Shown piece by piece: positions 7,506 through 15,187 of a DNA stretch of 15,261 bases. The DNA comes from an uncultured Dorea sp. (GTDB lineage: Bacteria; Bacillota; Clostridia; Lachnospirales; Lachnospiraceae). The stretch lies in NCBI GenBank assembly GCA_910577685.1, contig CAJTOH010000063.1, positions 1 to 15,261 on the forward strand, given 5' to 3'. Below the pieces are notes generated by a model that saw only the letters and a program-made list of their open reading frames with translations, made no database searches and was not told where the DNA came from. The first letter of the stretch is position 1. Every line of letters starts with the position of its first letter. The translations under genes and the position numbers were made by a program.

Positions 7506-8618
7506 ATGGACAGTATATATGTACTACGCGGACGAATAGAAGAATTATATTCAAGGAATTCAAAGATATATGATAAGGCCATTCAGTTTATACTTGCGGT
7601 TTCGACTTTCCTGCTGATTAATCGGAATGTGGGATTCATGAAGGCGGCGGCGTCGCCGGCAGCGTCGGTGGTGCTTGCTGTGATTTGTACGTTCCTTCCC
7701 CTTGCCGTGACTATTGTGGCTGCGACAGCGCTGATTATGCTGCATATGTATTCCGTATCCCTTGGAATCCTTGCTGTGACGGCGGTTATGTTTTTGGTGA
7801 TGTATATTTTCTATCTGCGTCTTGCGCCAAAGAAGGCGTTGGTGGCGCTGCTTACGCCTCTTGCGTTTTTCCTGCATGTTCCTTATGTAATACCGGTCGC
7901 ATGCGGCCTCGCGGCGTCGCCGGGGAGTATGGTTGCGGTGATCTGCGGTACGCTGGTGTATTATATGATGGAATACGTGAAGAAAGCGGCTGCGAATCTG
8001 GACGGTTCAGGCATCAAGGGGATGCTGACCCAGGGGACGGATTATCTAAGCAAGGTTTTTCAGAATAAAGAGATGTGGGTAATGCTTATTGCATTTATAC
8101 TTTGTTTCTTTGTTGTGTATGGGATTCACAGGGCGTCAATGGATCATGCGTGGAAGATCGCTATTGTTGTGGGGATTATTGTGAATCTTGTGGCGGTTGT
8201 TGCGGGAGATATCGTACTTGGAGTGCATACTTCTTATGGCATGCTGATCGGAGGAAGTGTCGCGTCGCTTGTGATCGGATTGATTCTGGAGGTATTCTAT
8301 TTCTCCGTGGACTATACCAGAAGCGAGAAGCTGCAGTTTGAAGACGACGAGTATTACTATTATGTGAAGGCGGTTCCAAAGCTGTCGGTTGCAGGGCCGG
8401 AAAAGACGGTTAAGAGAATCAATGAGAGGCAGGAGACAGAGATTATAGATACCGAATCCGTCCGGAAAAAATCAGGAACAGCATCCGGGGGAGTCGGAAA
8501 GAACGGAAAGAGGCCGATGCCTAAGAAAGGGCAGTCGGTTAAGAAGCATGATATGAAGGAAGTAGACAAGATGCTTCTTACCCAGAGTCTTAGAAAAGAT
8601 CTGAATATAAAAAAATAA
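7506..8618 (+). CDS. Polytopic membrane protein of unknown function with basic C-terminal tail
   Basis: The 370-aa product is not a family I can name. Hydrophobic segments suggest about seven or eight membrane helices, at roughly 24-42, 51-80, 82-104, 110-134, 138-157, 190-207, 217-240 and 244-266. A lumen or cytosolic loop lies near 160-188. After the last helix comes an acidic and aromatic patch, FEDDEYYYYVKAVPK (278-292), followed by a Lys/Gly-rich, probably disordered tail (about 300-370) that is likely cytoplasmic. The ATG at 7506 has AAGGAG 9 nt upstream. It begins immediately after the stop of the 131-aa gene. A 44-bp gap with a strong ribosome site leads to cdaA. The pairing and spacing suggest one operon with cdaA-cdaR-ptsH, which makes a role at the membrane alongside CdaA possible but unproven. 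Confidence 0.85.
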   Translation: MDSIYVLRGRIEELYSRNSKIYDKAIQFILAVSTFLLINRNVGFMKAAASPAASVVLAVICTFLPLAVTIVAATALIMLHMYSVSLGILAVTAVMFLVMYIFYLRLAPKKALVALLTPLAFFLHVPYVIPVACGLAASPGSMVAVICGTLVYYMMEYVKKAAANLDGSGIKGMLTQGTDYLSKVFQNKEMWVMLIAFILCFFVVYGIHRASMDHAWKIAIVVGIIVNLVAVVAGDIVLGVHTSYGMLIGGSVASLVIGLILEVFYFSVDYTRSEKLQFEDDEYYYYVKAVPKLSVAGPEKTVKRINERQETEIIDTESVRKKSGTASGGVGKNGKRPMPKKGQSVKKHDMKEVDKMLLTQSLRKDLNIKK

Positions 8619-8648
8619 AGGGTTATCAGGAAACTATAAGTTATTGAA

Positions 8649-8658
8649 AAGGAGGTGA
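8649..8658 (+). promoter_or_regulatory. Near-perfect Shine-Dalgarno for cdaA
   Basis: AAGGAGGTGA is an extended match to the 16S rRNA 3' end. Its GGAGG core lies 7 nt before the ATG at 8663. It fixes the cdaA start and implies strong initiation compared with the weak, coupled starts of recD2 and comFC. Confidence 0.8.
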
Positions 8659-8662
8659 GGGA

Positions 8663-9550
8663 ATGGAACAGCAGATTACCAGATTTGTAGGGAAATACAC
8701 CTTTTCCGGCTGGTTTTTTCCGGAGGTGAGAATTACAGATATTGTAGAGGTATTAATCCTTACTTTTCTGCTCTACCATATTATGGTGTGGATCAGGAAT
8801 ACGAAGGCATGGATGTTGTTAAAGGGCATAGTAGTGCTCGCTGTGTTCATTCTGGTCGCCGCCATTTTCAAGATGCATACCATACTGTATATTGCCAAGA
8901 ATTCGGTTACGGTTATGGCCACTATCGCGATCGTGGTATTTCAGCCGGAGCTGCGCAGGGCGTTGGAAAAGTTGGGAGAAAAGCAATTTTTGCCTGCTAT
9001 GGTGCCGTTTGAGGCAGGACGGGAGAGGGTTCGGTTCAGCGAAGAGACGCGGGAGAGTATGATAGAGGCTGCTTACGCCATGGGTAAGGTGAAGACAGGG
9101 GCCTTGATTGTCGTAGAACAGGCGATCCGTCTTACGGAGTACGAGAGTACGGGGATTCAGATGGATTGTTTGGTGTCCAGTCAGGTTTTGATCAATATTT
9201 TTGAGCATAATACGCCGCTGCATGACGGGGCGATCATTGTACGGGGGGACAGAATCGTATCGGCGACATGCTACCTGCCGTTATCCGATAATATGAGGAT
9301 TAGCAAGTCTCTGGGTACAAGGCACCGCGCGGCGTTGGGAATGAGCGAAGTAAGCGACGCGTTGATCATCGTGGTTTCGGAAGAGACCGGGGCGGTATCC
9401 GTAGCGCAGGGAGGATTTCTTTCCCGAAATATTTCGGAGAAGGAATTGAGAGAAAAACTGACCAATATTCAGGATAGGAGAGTGGAGACCAGCAGGCTTG
9501 CAGCGCTGTGGAAAGGAAGGCGGAAGAATGAAAAGAAGACTGACAGCTAA
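8663..9550 (+). CDS. cdaA: Diadenylate cyclase CdaA (c-di-AMP synthase)
   Basis: CdaA is a membrane-bound diadenylate cyclase that condenses two ATP into cyclic di-AMP, a messenger controlling potassium and osmolyte transport and cell-wall homeostasis. The 295-aa protein has three N-terminal hydrophobic helices at about 25-42, 51-69 and 76-93, followed by a cytoplasmic DisA_N (DAC) domain. The catalytic signatures are present: LHDGAIIV with DGA at 188-190, and GTRHRAALG with the RHR motif at 220-222. All key residues are in place. The strong Shine-Dalgarno at 8649-8658 decides the start. The 3' end overlaps the cdaR start by 23 bp, as expected for the CdaA-CdaR pair. In many Firmicutes glmM follows cdaR; here an HPr gene does. 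Confidence 0.95.
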   Translation: MEQQITRFVGKYTFSGWFFPEVRITDIVEVLILTFLLYHIMVWIRNTKAWMLLKGIVVLAVFILVAAIFKMHTILYIAKNSVTVMATIAIVVFQPELRRALEKLGEKQFLPAMVPFEAGRERVRFSEETRESMIEAAYAMGKVKTGALIVVEQAIRLTEYESTGIQMDCLVSSQVLINIFEHNTPLHDGAIIVRGDRIVSATCYLPLSDNMRISKSLGTRHRAALGMSEVSDALIIVVSEETGAVSVAQGGFLSRNISEKELREKLTNIQDRRVETSRLAALWKGRRKNEKKTDS

Positions 9551-10784
9551 TCTGGGTCTTAAGGTATTAGCCTTTTTTAGCGCAGTTTTGATGTGGTTTC
9601 TTGTGGTTAATATCGATGATCCTGTGACAGAGAAGACATATACCGGAATACCGGTTAGTGTGATAAACGAAGAGGTTGTGACGACGACCAACAGAACATA
9701 CCAGATTGTGGATAATACGCAGGAGGTCACGGTGACAGTCAGCGCTAACCGTTCTGTTCTGAACAAGATCAGGGCGGAGGATATTGTAGCAATTGCCGAC
9801 ATGAAAGAATTGAGTCTGGGAACACAGATTCCTATAGACGTGTCCATACCTGGTTATAAATACGAAAAGGTATTTTCGTCGCCGGGAAATCTTCAGGTTA
9901 AGATTGAAGATGAGGCGAAGAATAATTTCCCGATTACACCGGCTACGATCGGAACGGTTCGGGAGGGGTATGTACTTGGAGAAATTAAGCCGAATCCGGA
10001 AAAAGTGACGCTGCGCGGTCCGAAGTCTGTCATCGACAGTATCAGCAGGGTTGTTGCGGAAGCAAATGTATCGGGATTGTCAGAGAATTCGGATATAGAA
10101 GGACGGCTGATTTTGTATGATGCGAACAATAATGTAATCGACCAGACGCTTCTGGCGAACAATCTTGGAAAGGACGGGGTCAGCGTTCGTGTTACGCTGC
10201 ACCAGATCAGGAGTGTCCCGGTGAAGCCGGATACATCTATGATTACTGCGGCGGCAGGTTGTAAGGTAAGCGCTGTCAACATAGAGCCGAGAGAAGTTCG
10301 GGTGACAGGCAAGAAGGAGGATCTGGATAAGCTGGATGCGATCGAGATACCTGCGGAGGATCTTACTATTTCTGATTTATCGGAGAGAACGGAGAGGATC
10401 GTAGACATATCGTCTTATCTTCCGGACGGAGTATCGCTGGTGGAAGAGAATGCCAGCAGCGTAGTGATGACGATACTGATTGAACAGCCAGGTGTGAAGA
10501 ATTACGAAGTGTCAACCAGCTCTATAACTGTGAATAACCTTGCAGAAAATCTCGAACTTAGTTACGGAGCCGTGGATCTGGAAATCCAGGTCAAGGGTCC
10601 TGCGGAAGTTCTTAAGGTATTTACGGTAGCCAAGAAGGTGAGTATTGATCTTAAGAATTATCAGACCCCGGGAATCTATCTTGTTCCGGTCGCAGTAGAG
10701 CTTCCGGACGGATGCACGCTGTTAGATACTGAGGAAGTAGAGATAATATTAGAGAAAAAGACGGAGGATGATCAAGAAGAATAA
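9528..10784 (+). CDS. cdaR: CdaR-like YbbR-domain protein, regulator of CdaA
   Basis: CdaR is an extracytoplasmic protein, anchored by one helix, that binds CdaA and modulates c-di-AMP synthesis. From the ATG at 9528 the product is 418 aa: a short basic N-terminus (MKRR), one membrane helix at about 9-28, then a long beta-rich outer part. That part fits about four YbbR repeats, each with a pattern like NVxxxGPxxVxxxI; examples are VTLRGPKSVID near 160-170 and IQVKGPAEVLK near 358-368. An in-frame TTG at 9498 would add 10 residues. The ATG is preferred because GGAAGGCGG lies just upstream and the membrane helix then starts at the normal place. The 23-bp overlap with cdaA and a gap of only 12 bp to ptsH support one transcript. 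Repeat boundaries are approximate. Confidence 0.9.
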   Translation: MKRRLTANLGLKVLAFFSAVLMWFLVVNIDDPVTEKTYTGIPVSVINEEVVTTTNRTYQIVDNTQEVTVTVSANRSVLNKIRAEDIVAIADMKELSLGTQIPIDVSIPGYKYEKVFSSPGNLQVKIEDEAKNNFPITPATIGTVREGYVLGEIKPNPEKVTLRGPKSVIDSISRVVAEANVSGLSENSDIEGRLILYDANNNVIDQTLLANNLGKDGVSVRVTLHQIRSVPVKPDTSMITAAAGCKVSAVNIEPREVRVTGKKEDLDKLDAIEIPAEDLTISDLSERTERIVDISSYLPDGVSLVEENASSVVMTILIEQPGVKNYEVSTSSITVNNLAENLELSYGAVDLEIQVKGPAEVLKVFTVAKKVSIDLKNYQTPGIYLVPVAVELPDGCTLLDTEEVEIILEKKTEDDQEE

Positions 10785-10796
10785 ACGGAGGAGACT

Positions 10797-11060
10797 ATGG
10801 TTAAACAGAGAGTTACAATTATGAACCCCACCGGACTGCATTTGAGACCTGCAGGAATCTTCTGCAATACAGCCAGCAATTTTAAGTGCAAGGTGACCTT
10901 TGAGTATGACAATACAATCGCTAATGCAAAAAGCGTGCTGAGCGTGCTCGGTGCCTGTATCAAAAAAGGCGACGAGATAGAATTGATCTGTGAGGGCGAG
11001 GATGAAGAAGAGGCGTTAAGCGAGATGGTTGCCGCTATTGAGGACGGACTCGGGGAATAA
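10797..11060 (+). CDS. ptsH: HPr phosphocarrier protein of the PTS
   Basis: HPr carries phosphate from Enzyme I to sugar-specific Enzyme II components. In Gram-positives it also acts in carbon catabolite control when phosphorylated on Ser46. The 87-aa length is standard. The active-site region NPTGLHLRPAG places the catalytic His at residue 15 with Arg17 and Pro18. NAKSVLSVLG places Ser at 46 after Lys45, the HPr kinase site. Both regulatory residues being intact argues for a true HPr, not the Crh type that lacks His15. The ribosome site CGGAGGAG (10786-10793) sits in a 12-bp gap after cdaR, so it is probably transcribed with cdaA-cdaR. ptsI is not adjacent. A very large hairpin follows. Confidence 0.93.
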   Translation: MVKQRVTIMNPTGLHLRPAGIFCNTASNFKCKVTFEYDNTIANAKSVLSVLGACIKKGDEIELICEGEDEEEALSEMVAAIEDGLGE

Positions 11061-11082
11061 TCATATAACAAAAGACGAATAT

Positions 11083-11183
11083 AAGGGGCTGCTGCGAAAG
11101 ACAGTTTATACGCCGTATATGGGCGGTATTATTACAAATAATATTCCATATGGCGTATAACAGTTATTTCGCAGCAGCCTCTT
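11083..11183. terminator. Long nested hairpin between convergent ptsH and glgX, likely bidirectional terminator
   Basis: An outer stem of 17 bp (11083-11099 with 11167-11183, one G-T pair) encloses a second stem of at least 9 bp (11106-11114 with 11152-11160, extendable). Innermost is a 7-bp AT stem (11127-11133 with 11137-11143) with a 3-nt loop. On the + strand the outer 3' arm ends in TCTTTT, serving ptsH. On the - strand the structure is followed by an AT-rich but poorer T-tract, serving glgX. The structure fills most of the 133-bp convergent gap. It is larger than an ordinary terminator and may derive from a mobile or repeated palindrome. Confidence 0.8.
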
Positions 11184-11193
11184 TTCTCTCGGT

Positions 11194-13329
11194 TTATTCA
11201 CCAACCACGACCATCAGGCTTCTGGGCCGAAGCGTGATCTTGTCGCTGTGAAGGTCGTAGGGCTTCTGGACTTCATCCCAGGTATCAACAACCACTTTCC
11301 AGCACATGGAGATAGGAAGTTCCGGCAGAGTCACGTCAACCTCTTCCCAGTAAGCGTTGGACGCAACGTAGATAAACTGCGGGCCGGAGCTTTTCTCTTG
11401 TCCTGTAAACATGACTCCGATATATCTGTCGTGGCCGGCAAAATGTTCGCACCAAGGCGTAACTCCATGGAAACTGATATCCGGGAATCCATTCACGCCA
11501 TTGCTGACGTTGGTGCGCAGCAGCCTGTGGGATTTGCGGAAACGTATCATGTACTTGAAAAATTCGAAAATCTCTCTGTTTTTATCCAGCAGGTGCCAGT
11601 CCAGCCAGGAGGTAATATTATCCTGACAGTAGGAATTATTGTTGCCGAACTGTGTGTTGCAGAATTCATCCCCGGCAAGGAACATGGGAATTCCCCGGCT
11701 GCACATCAGGATGGCGAAGGCATTGCGGATCATCCGCTTTCTGAGGAATATGACGTCGGGATCGCTGGTGTCTCCCTCTACTCCGCAGTTCCAACTATGG
11801 TTGTCGTTGGAGCCGTCGGTATTGTTCCAGCCGTTCTTCTCGTTGTGTTTCTCATTGTACGAGTATAGGTCATAAAGCGTAAAACCATCATGGCAGGTGA
11901 TAAAATTCACGGAGGCGTTTTCACTCCTATCAATGGCGTAGATATCGCGGGATCCCACGACCCTCAGGGCAGCGGCCATCGCCATTCCCTCGTCGCCCTT
12001 GAGATAACGGCGCATATCGTCGCGGTATCTTCCGTTCCATTCCGCCCAGCGATTCCAGGACGGGAAGGTTCCCACCTGATAGAGTCCGTCCGCATCCCAC
12101 GCCTCCGCGATGAGTTTAACGTCCCCAAGGATCGGGTCAAAGGCGAGAGCCTGCAGAAGAGGCGGTTTGTTCATGGGCGATCCGTCTTCGTTGCGGCCGA
12201 GAATGGACGCAAGGTCAAAACGGAATCCATTTACCCGGTAAGTGTTGACCCAGTAACGCAGACAGTCCAGTATCATCTGGCGGACAATGGGGTGGTTGCA
12301 GTTTAAAGAGTTGCCGCATCCGCTGAAATTATAATAATACCCGTCCGGTGTCAGCAGATAGTAGATATTGTTGTCGAACCCTTTAAACGAGAAGAAGGGA
12401 CCGTGCTCGTTTCCTTCCGCCGTGTGATTGAATACGACGTCCAGATATACTTCTATGCCGTGCTGGTTGAAAACCTGAATCAGATGTTTTAACTCATTAC
12501 CTTCCCGGTTATGCTCCCGATAAGAGGAATAGCTGGTGTTGGGAGCAAAGAAGCTGACCGTGTTGTATCCCCAGTAATTATAAAGCTTTTCCCCGTCTAC
12601 TTCCCGGTAGTCCTGCATCTCGTCAAACTCGAAGATCGGCATCAGTTCTACAACATTAACGCCGAGTTCCAGAAGATGGGGCAGTTTTTCTAATAATCCG
12701 TCGAAGGTTCCCGGGTGAAGGACGCCGGACGAACCGTGCTTGGTAAATCCCCGAACATGGAGTTCGTATATAATCAGATCTTCTGTGGGGAGCAGGGGAG
12801 GCGCAATACTTCCCCAGTCGAAATCGTCCTTGACCACGCGGGCTTTGTAGTGCTGTCCGCGGGGAGAGGAATCACCCCACTGGCTTTGGCCGGAAACCGC
12901 CCGTGCATAGGGATCCAGAAGATATTTGTTTTTATTGAAAATTAATCCCTTTTTCGGCTCGTAAGGTCCGTCCACCCGGTAGGCGTATTCAAAATCTTCA
13001 ATATTCAGTTTAAACACAATCATGGAATAGACATTGCCGATTCGGTAGTGTTTTGGGAAAGGAAGGATGGCGAAAGGCTCCTCCGCTGCCCTGTGAAACA
13101 GCAGTAATTCAATGGATGTGGCCCCATGGGAATATACTGTAAAATTAACGCCTCCCGGTATGGCTGTGGCGCCGTTAATCTCGTAGAATCCCGGGCGTAC
13201 TTCATAACCGCTGATGTAGTCCAGAGGAACCAGATGGATGGTGCGGGGAAGACCGAAGTTCGTAGTCTTGCCCGGGGGCTGTTCTTGGGGTGTCATGTGT
13301 GTGCTGGTAATTGGTTCGTTAGTGCTCAT
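11194..13329 (-). CDS. glgX: GlgX-type glycogen/alpha-glucan debranching enzyme (GH13)
   Basis: The enzyme hydrolyses alpha-1,6 branches of glycogen or related glucans in the cytoplasm. No signal peptide is visible. The 711 residues comprise a 30-40 aa N-terminal extension, a CBM48-like beta domain (about 45-145), the GH13 barrel (about 180-600) and a C-terminal beta domain. Conserved region I is DVVFNH (297-302). The nucleophile is Asp372 in GFRFDLASILGR, the acid/base Glu409 in LIAEAWDADG, and the third carboxylate Asp481 in ITCHDGFTLYD. The following YNEKHNEKNG...NHSWNCGVEG block is typical of the isoamylase/GlgX group. On the - strand AAGGAGG lies 6 nt before the ATG, supporting this start. 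It is transcribed towards ptsH and divergently from the cellulase. TreX or isoamylase are alternative labels. Substrate preference cannot be read from sequence. Confidence 0.92.
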   Translation of the reverse strand: MSTNEPITSTHMTPQEQPPGKTTNFGLPRTIHLVPLDYISGYEVRPGFYEINGATAIPGGVNFTVYSHGATSIELLLFHRAAEEPFAILPFPKHYRIGNVYSMIVFKLNIEDFEYAYRVDGPYEPKKGLIFNKNKYLLDPYARAVSGQSQWGDSSPRGQHYKARVVKDDFDWGSIAPPLLPTEDLIIYELHVRGFTKHGSSGVLHPGTFDGLLEKLPHLLELGVNVVELMPIFEFDEMQDYREVDGEKLYNYWGYNTVSFFAPNTSYSSYREHNREGNELKHLIQVFNQHGIEVYLDVVFNHTAEGNEHGPFFSFKGFDNNIYYLLTPDGYYYNFSGCGNSLNCNHPIVRQMILDCLRYWVNTYRVNGFRFDLASILGRNEDGSPMNKPPLLQALAFDPILGDVKLIAEAWDADGLYQVGTFPSWNRWAEWNGRYRDDMRRYLKGDEGMAMAAALRVVGSRDIYAIDRSENASVNFITCHDGFTLYDLYSYNEKHNEKNGWNNTDGSNDNHSWNCGVEGDTSDPDVIFLRKRMIRNAFAILMCSRGIPMFLAGDEFCNTQFGNNNSYCQDNITSWLDWHLLDKNREIFEFFKYMIRFRKSHRLLRTNVSNGVNGFPDISFHGVTPWCEHFAGHDRYIGVMFTGQEKSSGPQFIYVASNAYWEEVDVTLPELPISMCWKVVVDTWDEVQKPYDLHSDKITLRPRSLMVVVGE

Positions 13330-13444
13330 ATCATGCCTCCTTGTATTCTTGTAGGGAACCTTGTAAACCGTGAGTTAATCTTTTACATATCTTATATCGG
13401 CTGTTTTTTTAGAATTGATTAGGATTGCTTTTAGGTTATAAGAT

Positions 13445-13473
13445 TTGACAAGGAAAATGGGATGCGGTAGACT
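13445..13473 (+). promoter_or_regulatory. Predicted sigma-A promoter for the GH5 cellulase gene
   Basis: A perfect -35 TTGACA lies at 13445-13450 and a 4/6 -10 TAGACT at 13468-13473, with a 17-nt spacer. The start of transcription would fall near 13480, leaving a leader of about 140 nt. No convincing divergent promoter for glgX was found in 13330-13444; only AT-rich hexamers such as TATAAG on the - strand, without a good -35. No clear catabolite-response (cre) site was seen. Confidence 0.55.
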
Positions 13474-13548
13474 GTATTTATCTTAAACTGCCTTGAGAGA
13501 ACTCTAACAGCATAAACTACGGACACTACACTAGGAGAGATCTGCGTA

Positions 13549-13584
13549 GGATTCCGGGCGTTATGCGTGCGTACGGATCTTTTT
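13549..13584 (+). promoter_or_regulatory. Possible attenuator-like hairpin with T5 tract in the cellulase leader
   Basis: GGATTCCG-type bases (13550-13556) can pair with CGGATC (13574-13579) in a 6-bp stem with one bulged T. It is followed directly by five T residues (13580-13584). It lies between the predicted promoter and the gene, so it could act as a weak leader terminator. The stem is short and the loop is long, so chance pairing is a real alternative. Confidence 0.25.
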
Positions 13585-13625
13585 ACAGGCGGCAAAGGAA
13601 TAGAGAAGGCGGGTACGGCATATGA
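13563..13625 (+). CDS. Possible 20-codon leader ORF overlapping the cellulase start
   Basis: An ATG at 13563 opens a 20-codon frame rich in Arg, Gly and Tyr. Its TGA (13623-13625) overlaps the cellulase ATG in an ATGA arrangement. Its Shine-Dalgarno is weak (TAGGA ending about 11 nt upstream). The exact stop/start overlap would allow translational coupling, but an ORF this short can arise by chance. No known peptide is recognised. Confidence 0.2.
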   Translation: MRAYGSFYRRQRNREGGYGI

Positions 13626-15187
13626 AAAAGGTTTTGATCGTGTTATATGCATCCATCCTTGCGCTGGTCTCAATCAGCGCGGCAGGATGCGGAAGCAGAG
13701 AGGAAGACCCTGCTCCCAAGGAGCAAAAAGAGGAGGAGACCGGCAGGGTGAAGGAGCCTGAAAGAAAAGAAGAAAAAGAAAATGAGCCAAAAGAGAACGG
13801 GATAGCGGCCCCGTCGGCGACGGGAGCGCTGCATGTGGAGGGGACGAAGCTCTGCGGCAGCCATGGCGAAGCCGTACAGCTTCGGGGGATCAGCACCCAT
13901 GGAATGGCGTGGTTTCCGGACTATATCAATGAGGAATGTTTCGCGCAGTTACGTAATGAATGGAAAGCCAATGTGATACGTCTCGCCATGTATACTTCCG
14001 AGTCCGGCGGATACTGCACGGACGGCGACAAGGAATACTTGAAAGGGTTGATCCGCAGCGGCGTGCAGTATGCCTCAAAACAGGATATGTACGTCATTAT
14101 TGACTGGCACATTTTATTGGACAATAACCCGAATATGCATTTGGACGAGGCGAAGGCTTTCTTTGCGGAGATATCTTCGGAGTATGCCGACGCCGACAAC
14201 GTGCTGTATGAGATCTGTAACGAGCCTAATGGCAGCGCCGGTTGGGAAGACATTAAGTCCTATGCTCAGGAAATCATCCCCGTGATCCGTGCTAACGACA
14301 AGGAGGCCGTGATTATCGTAGGGACGCCGAACTGGTCGCAGTTCGTGGACCAGGCGGCCGCGGATCCGATTACAGGGTATGAGAACCTGATGTATACGCT
14401 TCATTTTTATGCGGCGACCCATAAGGAGGATCTGCGCGGCAGGATGACGGCCGCTATTGACGCGGGGCTGCCGGTCTTTGTGACGGAGTATGGGATATGC
14501 GATGCGAGCGGTAACGGCGCTGTCGACATAGAGCAGGCTGACCAGTGGGTAGATCTGATGGATCGGTACGGCGTAAGCTATGTGGCGTGGAACCTGTCCA
14601 ATAAAGACGAGAGTTCGGCCATGCTTTTAAGTTCCTGCGGCAAGACCAGCGGTTTTGCCAAGGAGGACTTAAGCGAGGCGGGAAAGTGGCTGTATCAGAT
14701 GCTGCAAACGAGGCAGACGGAAGTCCGGGACGGGCAGACTGCAGATGAGCCGGCGGGAAGTGAACAGCCGACGGACGGTGAACAGACGGCAGGCAATGAA
14801 CAGCGGGCGGACGGTGAACGGACGACAGACAGCGAACAGCCGGCGGACAGTGAACGGACGGCGCAGGATGGGGAGAATCAAAAGGACGATAAGATAGTAG
14901 CGTGCGGGGATATCGAAGCCGCCATGTACCAAAAGAACAGTTGGGAGGAAGACGGCAGACCCGTACGCCAGTATGAACTTACGGTAAAGAATACTTCGGA
15001 CCGGGCATGTACGAGTTGGGAGCTTTATATTCCGTTTGAGGAAGAGATCTCACTGGCGGACGGATGGAACGGAGATTATTCGGTAGAAGACGGAGCGGTA
15101 CACATCCTGTCTAAGGAATATAATGGTACGATCCCCGCGGGAGGGGAGATTAAAGATGTTGGTTTTATTGTGAAAATAGGGGGATGA
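13622..15187 (+). CDS. Lipoprotein endoglucanase: GH5 domain, repeat linker, CBM2-like domain
   Basis: This is a secreted, lipid-anchored cellulase expected to cut beta-1,4-glucans at the cell surface. The 521-aa protein starts with a signal peptide and lipobox SAAGC, giving Cys23 as the anchor. A Glu/Lys-rich stretch follows (28-58). The GH5 domain (about 65-360) has QLRGISTHGMAWFP (86-99), NVIRLAMY (117-124), DWH (161-163), the acid/base Glu201 in ICNEPNG, HFYA (261-264) and the nucleophile Glu289 in VTEYG; it looks like subfamily 2. Residues 380-415 form six hexapeptide repeats in a Glu/Thr/Asp-rich linker. Residues about 424-521 resemble a cellulose-binding CBM2 (SWEL, GWNGDY, EYNGTIPAGGEIKDVGF) but stop slightly short of the usual end. 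The ribosome site is a modest AAGGCGG 9 nt upstream. It stands alone downstream of its own promoter. Confidence 0.92.
   Translation: MKKVLIVLYASILALVSISAAGCGSREEDPAPKEQKEEETGRVKEPERKEEKENEPKENGIAAPSATGALHVEGTKLCGSHGEAVQLRGISTHGMAWFPDYINEECFAQLRNEWKANVIRLAMYTSESGGYCTDGDKEYLKGLIRSGVQYASKQDMYVIIDWHILLDNNPNMHLDEAKAFFAEISSEYADADNVLYEICNEPNGSAGWEDIKSYAQEIIPVIRANDKEAVIIVGTPNWSQFVDQAAADPITGYENLMYTLHFYAATHKEDLRGRMTAAIDAGLPVFVTEYGICDASGNGAVDIEQADQWVDLMDRYGVSYVAWNLSNKDESSAMLLSSCGKTSGFAKEDLSEAGKWLYQMLQTRQTEVRDGQTADEPAGSEQPTDGEQTAGNEQRADGERTTDSEQPADSERTAQDGENQKDDKIVACGDIEAAMYQKNSWEEDGRPVRQYELTVKNTSDRACTSWELYIPFEEEISLADGWNGDYSVEDGAVHILSKEYNGTIPAGGEIKDVGFIVKIGG
14759..14866 (+). repeat. In-frame 18-bp minisatellite encoding a hexapeptide linker
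   Basis: Six head-to-tail units of 18 bp begin at 14759. Each codes for a six-residue unit of the form [S/G/N]-E-[Q/R]-x-[T/A]-[D/G/Q]. All contain GAACAG or GAACGG near the 5' end and mostly CGGAC or similar at the 3' end. The unit length is a multiple of three, so copy changes by slippage would keep the reading frame and simply lengthen or shorten the linker between the catalytic and binding domains. Confidence 0.85.

Noticed and set aside
13361..13376. cre-like sequence upstream of glgX (TGTAAACCGTGAG)
   Set aside because: The half-site resembles a catabolite-response element, but the central CG spacing is off by one and the second half does not match.
14669..14932. Repetitive 87-codon - strand frame with RRLF-type repeats
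   Set aside because: Its repeats are simply the reverse strand of the 18-bp minisatellite in the cellulase gene; no start signal supports it.
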